A DNA stretch of 64,000 nt, taken from NCBI RefSeq assembly GCF_019279795.1, contig NC_056725.1, positions 1,615,940,778 to 1,616,004,777 of the forward strand, read 5' to 3'. Positions 57,104 through 64,000 of this stretch are shown piece by piece (the stretch's first letter is position 1; each line of letters starts with the position of its first letter). Both the position numbers and the translations under genes were made by a program. The DNA comes from Protopterus annectens (lineage: Eukaryota; Chordata; Ceratodontiformes; Protopteridae). The notes under the pieces are model-generated. The model did not search any database, was not told the DNA's origin, and was given only the letters and a program-made list of their open reading frames with translations.

Positions 57104-58368
57104 ATCTGTATGGGTACCCCCTGCGCAAATAGTTATGCCAATTTAGTTATGAGTAATTGGGAAAGGAAGTTTGTATTATGTGAACATACTTATAAGGAAC
57201 ATTTAGTTTTCTTTAAGAGGTTTGTAGATGACCTGCTTATTTTGTGGAAAGGCCCCTGTGAATTAATACCACAGTATGTGGATTATTTGCATACAACCAC
57301 TAACTTTCTCAGATTTACTTATCGATATTCACATACATCCATGGATTTTTTAGAAGTTAGATTGCATAGAACTATTGATGGGCTCTATAGCAACTCAAAT
57401 GTACAGGAAGGAATGTAGGGTTAATGCTACCCTACATAGAAACAGTATGCATTCTACTAGAATATTCAAGAATGTGTTAAAAGGACAGGGTATGCGTATA
57501 TCAAGACTAGATAGTGTTCAGGAAATATTTGAGAAGGATTTATTAACTTGTGAACTTAGAGACAGAGGGTATAGATATAAAGAAGTGAACCAAATGGCAA
57601 CAGAGGTCACTCAGCTTGGGCATACTACTGCACTACCTTTTTTACATAATAACTCTATGACACCTCGGACTAGAATTAGGCAGAATAAAAAGCAAAATAA
57701 AAAACAAGATCATGTTAATTTCTCAATGCATTACACTAACGACCATGGATTATTTTGTGATATTATTAAGAAAAATTGGCCCGTTTTATTAATAGAAGAG
57801 AAGATCAGTGTTGTAGGACCACAACCCAGATTTATGTTCAAAAACAAACGCAATCTTAAACGTTTATTATGCTATGATACATTAGATGCACATATACCAG
57901 ATGGTATTGGCTCCACTTCAATGTGTGGGAATTGCAAATTTTACATGTATATAAATACGCAATCCACTTTCATGCATCCAGTCACTCATTTTGAATATTC
58001 TATTCGTTTTAATACTAACTGCCATAGTACTTTTGTGGTTTATTTGGCTACTTGCATGCAATAGTTTCTATGTAGGGAAGACCAAGAGGCAGTTGAGAGA
58101 CAGGATATGTGAACACTTATTAGCTATTAGGAAGCTTGATTCTAGGAATGCCTTGACCACCCATGTAATGAATACAGACTACACACACACTTTTAAATTT
58201 AAAGTATTAGAACAAATAGTAACTAATATGAGATTAGGTGATTCTAATAATATCCTTGAACAAAAGGAAACAAGTTGGATCATAAAGATACATAGTGATG
58301 CACCTCCAGGGCTAAATGGTCCAGTCCCTTTAAAACATTTTTTGAAGGGGCGGAGATTGTTTAAGTGA
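57104..58368 (+). pseudogene. Penelope-like RT and GIY-YIG endonuclease, frameshifted
   Basis: Piece 1 (57,110-57,418): GTPCANSYANLVMSNWE and FKRFVDDLLILWKG, which are PLE RT blocks (the second with the catalytic DD), then FTYRYSHTSMDFLEV. A frameshift near 57,400 leads to piece 2 (57,375-58,064): TRIFKNVLKGQGMRISRLD, IIKKNWPVLL, GPQPRFMFKNKRNLKRLL, MCGNCKFYMY and FVVYLATC. A second frameshift near 58,055 splits the GIY-YIG core; NSFYVGKTKRQLRDRICEHL continues in piece 3 (to 58,368), ending LKHFLKGRRLF. Inactive. RT blocks upstream of GTPC are missing. Confidence 0.9.
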
Positions 58369-58446
58369 TTTTAATTGATGTTATCATGTGATAGGTGTTT
58401 TTAGATTGAGGCATATATTTAAAAGGTATTGTTTTATTGCACTTGT

Positions 58447-58491
58447 ATGGTCTGAAGAAGTGCTCAAGGAGGGCATGAAAGCATTAACCGT
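58447..58491 (+). ncRNA. Hammerhead-ribozyme-like motif, PLE copy A
   Basis: ATGGT - CTGAAGA - a - GTGCTC(AAGGA)GGGCAT - GAAA - G CA T T - A - ACCGT. Same architecture and spacing as at 54,868: core CUGAnGA (position 7 of the hammerhead core tolerates any base) and GAAA (58,477-58,480). Stem I ATGGT/ACCGT and stem II GTGCTC/GGGCAT pair by different bases from copy B, so the pairing is kept by compensatory changes. Stem III is 2 bp. Predicted cleavage is after 58,486. Confidence 0.6.
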
Positions 58492-58632
58492 TTATTAAAG
58501 TTCTGGATTTATACCATATCTACCTTGGTGGTCCTGTGGATTTTCTTGAATTATTTTACGTTTCTACTGTTGACTTCCACTGGTACCTACTTCCATAGTG
58601 GCATTATTTGTTTTTATTTTATCTTAAAATGT

Positions 58633-58802
58633 GCCCTGATTATTTCTGGATCTGTCTATGATTTTGGCCCTGATTATTTCTGGATCTGTCCATGATTTTG
58701 GCCCTGATTATTTCTGGGTCTGTCCATGATTTTGGCCTTGATTATTTCTGGATATGTCCATGATTTCGGCCCTGATTATTTCGGGATATGTCCATGATTT
58801 TG
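58633..58802. repeat. 34-bp minisatellite, five units
   Basis: Units read GCCCTGATTATTTCTGGATC then TGTCCATGATTTTG, starting at 58,633, 58,667, 58,701 and onwards, with few substitutions. Confidence 0.96.
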
Positions 58803-59110
58803 GTGGTAAGAACAAGTTTGAATGCTATGTCACCAGCAGATCTGACTGACAGTTTAGTGCATATGTCTCAAATGTCCCTGATTTTACTTTATGTTTTGCT
58901 GTGTTCCTCATAATTTTCTTTTCTGATAAATTACTGAAGATTACAGTCAGACATTAAGTTTCATATTTCTTATTGTTTCAAAAATGCATGCTGATGCAAA
59001 ACTGCTGTTCTATTAATTTTTTTTATGGACTTAAGATTAATAATTAAAAAAAGGTCCTTGATTTGTGCCTTTTTAGCTACTATTTTGAAGTTTGTCAGTA
59101 TTTCCCGAAC
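58803..59110. repeat. Unit of the dispersed repeat also seen at 30.3-32.8 kb
   Basis: Same word order as the units in the hAT insertion: GTCCCTGATTTTAC, TTCCTCATAATTTTC, AAGTTTCATATT, TGCATGCTGATGCAAAAC, TTCTATTAATTT. Shows that the family is dispersed and not private to the hAT element. Confidence 0.55.
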
Positions 59111-59227
59111 TCCTAGATGTTACACAACTACAGTAACACTCTGAGTTCTACACAAAAACACTGCCATGGTCTAGTGTTCTCCATTATCACCTATGTTTTA
59201 TGTACAGTCCCCTGCACTATCTAAGTA

Positions 59228-59450
59228 ATGGGTGCTAACCCTAACCCTTATACTGCCCCTTCTCCCTACCCTAACTCTAATTATTACCTTAATAAAAACC
59301 TTCCTGTAACACTACTACTATACAAGACACACTCACACACACAAACACACACACACATACACACACACACGAAAAATATTACATCTATCTCCTTACCTAA
59401 CCCTGACCCTAAAATACACACAGACGCGTGAGAGCGTGCGCGTGCACATG

Positions 59451-59532
<82 letters not shown>

Positions 59533-59553
59533 CGCACAAACACACACATGCAC

Positions 59554-59632
<79 letters not shown>

Positions 59633-59695
59633 TAAACACCAACATCCAACAGCTATCCTTCACCTATCCTGGACCCTAACCCTAACTCAAAAACA
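59228..59695. repeat. (CA)n arrays with telomere-like CCCTAA words
   Basis: CA arrays at 59,330-59,370 and 59,445-59,627 (broken by GCACA words) are flanked by CTAACCCTAACCCT (59,236-59,249), CCCTACCCTAACTCTAA, CTAACCCTGACCCTAAA (59,397-59,413) and ACCCTAACCCTAACT (59,672-59,686). All long frames here are Thr/His or Cys/Val artefacts. Confidence 0.9.
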
Positions 59696-61979
59696 CATGC
59701 AGTCTCAGCCCCTCCAACCCCACTCACCTGTCTCTACAAATCATACCATTAACATTTGCATCCCTGGGCTATCCATACCTTCAACATTACACAACACCCC
59801 CCTGCACTTGTTGAAAAAATGTATGTACACCATTTTCAGACATGAAAACCAGTATTGCATTTGTAGTCAAAACTGAAGCACAATAATACTCCATGCATTA
59901 CATAAACCACAGCAGCTGCTTGTCACAAATGTAGTGAGCAGTTTGCTACAGTTTAAAGACAGAAGAGCTGTTTTTCAATGTAGATCTGGATAAATGGATC
60001 TGGCTTACCTCTTAAGGAGGACCACCAGATCAGGAAAGAAACTTTGTTTAGGTTTTGCTCCTCAACACTGAAAGTTGAGGGGGTGCCAGATCTGGAGATG
60101 GTACCAGGTGGCAAAATAGCTAGATACACCTCTGATTTGTGCATCCATCTGTGCTTTTGCTGCTGTTTACTATGTTGTTGACTGTGCTGTTTATGCAGAA
60201 TTAAGGTTTCACTTAATGTCTTTTATACAGATCTGTCTCTTGTTAATACTGACTTTGAATAAACATATGCAGAAGACTGAGATAAAGAATTGCTAAGTTT
60301 ATGACTGACTGTGAATTCCCACTGTTGCTTTTTGTAAAATATTTCTGGATTTTATTTTTGATTACATTATTCAGGCCATAGAGAGTAAGGAGTATGGAAT
60401 TTAAAATCTAAAAAAAAGTATAACATATATTATGTTCTGAAATAAATTGAAAAAACTCATAATTCAGAATCTGAAGAAACATAGCCTGATTAAAAGGTAC
60501 ATTGAAATCTCCAAGAAAAGACTTTAAAATGAAATGTCTTAAGTTAAAATTACTTGCACATCAGCTTTTTTTATTTTTCTTTACTCAAAACTTCTAAGTC
60601 GTGTAGCAGTAAATTATGTACATCACATTATGCAGCTAAATGGTAATTTTCTATTCATAAAAATTTTCTAGAATTTTGAAATTAGAACAGAAGGATGATG
60701 CTGTTTAAGTAAATCAGGATGTAGGAAGAATATTGTGCCACAATATATTGAACTGCTTGTCCATGATATTACTTTAATTTGCTGGACTTAGAATTAATAT
60801 CAGCCCTATATCCTGCATCCATGACTTGGAAAGCAATAATTTTATTTTTTGGTGAAAAAATAATTTGCAATTGAAGCATAGTGAAAATGAGTCATATAAG
60901 CTCATTATTATTTCACAGACTGCTTACTGCCAACATACATACAGCAGTGTTCAGTATCTGTGATGAATTTGCCTTTGTTTGAGGAAGCATTAATCATTAC
61001 ATAGGCAGATGTTTTTCTTTGTAACAGTGTATTTCAATGACAGGTGCTTGTAAAGTAATAACATTTCAGAAATTATAATCTAGTTATTTCAATAGAATAA
61101 TTATAAAAGTGGCAATAGTTTGTTACTACTGTTACTTAAATAATGATAGTATAACATAAAATGAATACGTTTTGAATACAAGTGCTACTGCATTTTGCTA
61201 TCTTTTTTATTTTTTATATATTCTTACAAACCCATGTGTGCATAAACCTAATTACCTTACTAATGTTAAAGAATATTTAGTGCCAGACTATAAGTTGTCA
61301 TGCAAGAATTTTTTGAAGTGTACTTTTACTTACAGGCAGACACAATTTGAGAAACATCACTCTTTCAGTTTAATGAAGACAACTAAATATATTCCTAGAA
61401 ATACAATCAGCTTATATGACAGAATATACACACTAATTCTGTTAACTTAGATAATGAATGAACTGGCACATACATATGTTTATTAATGTCATGTTTTCCA
61501 TTAAAATTATTGCAACATTACACTGAGGTACCTAGGGGTTCAACAAAGTATTCTTAGCTTTGTTGTTAAAAAGCAACAACAGTGGAATGAAGTAAAACAG
61601 TGTCACAGTAGAAAACATGTTAAAAACTAGTTTGATAATTGGATTCTTCTGCTAGGTATTTCCAGAAGCAAATGTGAAGTTATTGCATTCATCTATAACA
61701 AAAGGCCAAGATATGTTCTTGATGAAATAAGTTCTAAAAGAACTTCAAAAACTAAGGGTATACAAAACAACTTTCCTTTATGAGATTCATTCTGCAGTTC
61801 TTCAGGCAGTACCACTATTTGTTGTCATTCCTCAGAGGGAGGATAGAGTTTCAGAAGACTAGAATAATGCAGATTGAATTGTGTTTCATAAGAACAGGAG
61901 CAAGATAATCTGAGATTTGACCTCAGCTGCAGAAGAAGATTTTGATATCACTGTTGGAGGAAAAAATGTTTTGGAATGT
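59696..61979. other. Unrecognised non-coding region
   Basis: About 2.3 kb, AT-rich. A 92-codon open frame at 61,172-61,450 and others have no motif. No repeat of the other parts of the window noticed. Confidence 0.4.
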
Positions 61980-62770
61980 GGGGAAGTCAGTGGGACATGG
62001 ATATAATGTAGTCTGGAGTGATAGCAGGAAAGTCATGCCAGGCAAACTAAACAAGAGTTCTTTGACTGGGTAACTGTGTTTACTAAATCAAAATAGGATT
62101 GTAGACATTACCTGCGTAGACTTTAGCAAGCTATGCTTTTGGCACAGTAGCAGTCAATTAATCAGTGAACAGTCAGAAAAAGTTGGCATTGCTTCTAGGG
62201 TGGTAGCATTAGTAAAACATTACCTAGTCAGTTGAACACAGAAAATCAGACTCACCGGGCTTTTAAAAATAAAAGGATAGTGACAAGTGTAGTAGCAGAG
62301 CTAGTACTGAGGTAATTGTTTCTCATTTCTATGTGACATTGAAGAAAGCTTTGAAGGACAAGTTTATCATTCTGTTTATGATATAAAGTTGTGTAACATA
62401 TATCATAGCCAAAAAGTTGGATAAAGGATGAGAAGAAACATGGCAAGATTAAGACAACAGTACTAAAATCTGATTTCTTAAATGTAATGAAAAATGAAAC
62501 TAATGAATGCAGAGCTTGAAAGGGAGTCACTTTAACAATCAATGATGAAAGAGACCATGGATATTAATATGAAAAGATCCAGTGAGGAAAGCTACCAGGG
62601 TAGTAATACAAAGAGGTCTAAAGGTAGGCAAGGAATATCACACAACAGTAAGTGAGACTGGTGAAATACTGGGGTGCAAAGGAAGAAATGACACCAGCAG
62701 AAAGGATGAATGTATTGTCACTGTATACAGTGAGTTGGTAAGACTGGAATGTTCTACTTATAGATAATAG
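61980..62770 (+). pseudogene. Decayed CR1/Rex-like LINE reverse transcriptase
   Basis: One frame at 62,105-62,250 reads VDITCVDFSKLCF, QLISEQSEKVGIASRVVALV and KHYLVS, then after a stop TQKIRLTGL. This matches the RT block 'VDFSKAFD.V.H..LI.KL...GI..RV..W...YL..R.Q.V..NG'. The catalytic pair of the next block is not readable. The frame at 62,582-62,767 (MRKATRVVIQRGLKVGKEY) may be its post-RT domain. It is a lineage different from copies A-D by sequence. Confidence 0.6.
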
Positions 62771-63188
62771 GTGTCTTAAATTAGTAGGAGCACAACCTAG
62801 TTTTAGGTATAGGAATAGTAAGAACTTAAAAAGGCTACTATGTATTGATAAAACTGATTTATTAACTAGTAATATAGATAGACAAATCTTGAGACATGGT
62901 ACTTTTCCATGCAATAGGTGTAATATGTGTAAATATGTAGCCAGTGATAATCAGTTTGTTCATCCCTCTCTTAACTATACTTATACACCTAGTTTTTATG
63001 CCACCTGTGAAAGTACCAATCTGATATATCTAGCAACATGTACGGAATGTTTGGCATTTTATGTGGGTATGACCTCAAGAAGGTTGAGGGATCGAGTATA
63101 TAACCACATATATGATATTAAGAAATTAAATTTAAGTAATGCCTTAGCCAAACATGTTGCTATGTACCCTAGTCATGGTTTTAGATTT
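62771..63188 (+). pseudogene. Penelope-like element copy C (linker and GIY-YIG), interrupted
   Basis: Reads GAQPSFRYRNSKNLKRLLCI (cf. GPQPRFMFKNKRNLKRLL of copy A), CNRCNMCKYV (Cys cluster), LIYLATCTECLAFYVGMTSR (GIY-YIG core), RRLRDRVYNH and ALAKHVAMYPSHGFRF. The protein text stops abruptly at 63,188, where a CpG-rich sequence begins. The last ~40 residues and the 3' UTR are absent from the window. 5'-truncated as in the other copies. Confidence 0.88.
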
Positions 63189-64000
63189 ACCCCCGGATTC
63201 ATGAAGCTCGGCGCAAGGCCGGTGAAAGGCTTGCACCGGCCGTGCAGCGTACAAATGGTGTAGCAGCACCACATGCATAGTAATGAGTGTGCGCTGCAAC
63301 CACAACCATGTGCATAGGGCATGTGCGCGAGTCCAGGGAGCCCAACCAGGTTGCGCTCGGAGGCGTGGCCAAGTCGGTAGGCGATGAGCAACCTAATGTG
63401 CTGAGATCTACAGGCCACCTGCAATAGTAACCGCACCTACCAGTGTCCGTGGATAATGAAACGTATGCAAAGTATGCTACATAGTACCCGTCCACACAAA
63501 ATGGAGAACCAAAACATATATGCACGACATACAAAATGTTCCCGTTCATGGAACACATGATACCCAGAATACTGTGTCCGTTATGTATTGCACTGTCAGC
63601 AGTCATACCCAGTGGAGGTGTACTGCATCATGTCAGTGCGCCGCAAATACACACGACCAGCCCCATGGGCATGGTCACCAGCAGTCCCACAGTGGTAGTG
63701 ATAGTACACAGCCGGGCAGTCGTGGCCATATAACAACCATAAAGAAACCAGATATCCCAAACACACACAAACATATGTAAAGTAAAATGTGCCATACACA
63801 GCAACATAACTGTCACATACACATAGGATGGCATATGCCGAATCGGAATATCCAGAAGCAGAACCCATGCATGCAAATGTAATACACAACAACCCCGTCA
63901 TACCACGTAACCCGCACCCATGTCTGAATGTCCACCCAATCCAGCTAGCAGCCATGCGCAGCTGCACACCTACACAGAGCGGGTATACCCCATATGTAAG
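63189..64000. mobile_element. CpG-rich inserted block, possibly a DNA transposon end
   Basis: Begins (TTA)CCCCCGGATTCATGAAGC inside PLE copy C. The base composition shifts sharply to GC- and CpG-rich. 'GATTCATGAAGC' resembles the 'ATTCA(T/C)GAAGC' ends of some PIF/Harbinger elements, which target TWA; the TTA just before could be the duplicated target. The right end is beyond the window, so this is only a suggestion. No protein recognised. Confidence 0.4.

Larger units (their letters stand above)
57080..58525 (+). mobile_element. Penelope-like element copy A
   Basis: 5'-truncated inside the RT; retains the RT C-terminal half, linker, GIY-YIG domain, hammerhead-like 3' motif and 3' end near 58,520. 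In the same orientation as copies B and C. Confidence 0.85.

Noticed and set aside
58633-58802. CRISPR-like regular repeats
   Set aside because: Units abut head to tail without unique spacers and the sequence is vertebrate; it is a minisatellite.
59284-59876. Several open frames of 67-146 codons of Cys/Val or Thr/His
   Set aside because: They are translations of CA/TG arrays in all frames and have no start context or domain.
63199-63967. Minus-strand frames of 123 and 135 codons at the window end
   Set aside because: Rich in Cys, Tyr and Gly without a domain; explained by the high GC content of the inserted block.

Overview
The window is AT-rich vertebrate nuclear DNA made almost entirely of transposable elements. 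I find no host exon set, rRNA, functional tRNA gene or CRISPR array. The mix (CR1 with an esterase ORF1, L2, Tx1/L1-type LINEs, Penelope-like elements, PIF/Harbinger, hAT, tRNA-derived SINEs, long CA/TG/TA arrays) fits an amphibian, non-avian reptile, lobe-finned fish or basal ray-finned fish. It does not fit a mammal or bird. The species cannot be fixed from the sequence.

Layout. 0-0.4 kb: a TA-flanked MITE. 0.7-7.3 kb: a decayed L1/Tx1-like LINE whose ORF1 and ORF2 remnants are separated by 2.8 kb of AT-rich sequence holding a ~680-bp tandem duplication and a SINE. 7.5 kb: a CR1 3' end. 7.7-11.1 kb: nothing recognised. 11.1-17.5 kb: a PIF/Harbinger element with a Myb-like gene on + and a transposase on -, and an internal 2.4-kb tandem duplication. 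18.3-22 kb: a young L2 LINE on -, one frameshift from an open ORF2 and carrying a 2A-like motif. 23.3-25.3 kb: a Tx1-like LINE on -. 26-36.5 kb: a CR1 copy split by a 6.85-kb hAT-type insertion with an exact 8-bp target-site duplication. 36.9-46.7 kb: decayed LINE copies (L1/Tx1-like, L2, CR1), with a ~118-bp near-perfect palindrome at 39.0 kb. 46.9-55.9 kb: halves of a second Harbinger element on either side of a nearly complete CR1 (preceded by 2.5 tandem ~627-bp 5' monomers), a second MITE copy and a Penelope fragment. 57-58.5 kb: a Penelope copy. 58.6-59.7 kb: minisatellite, CA arrays and telomere-like words. 62-63.2 kb: a decayed LINE and a third Penelope fragment, cut at 63,188 by a CpG-rich block that runs to the window end.

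The points I consider most valuable are: (1) hammerhead-ribozyme-like folds downstream of the GIY-YIG domain in two Penelope copies, with compensatory changes between them; (2) the tandem 5' monomers of the CR1; (3) the exactly datable nesting of hAT in CR1; (4) the hairpin and MITE structures whose arms are palindromic; and (5) the 2A-like motif of the L2. Calls rest on reading motifs and comparing copies within the window; no database search was possible.
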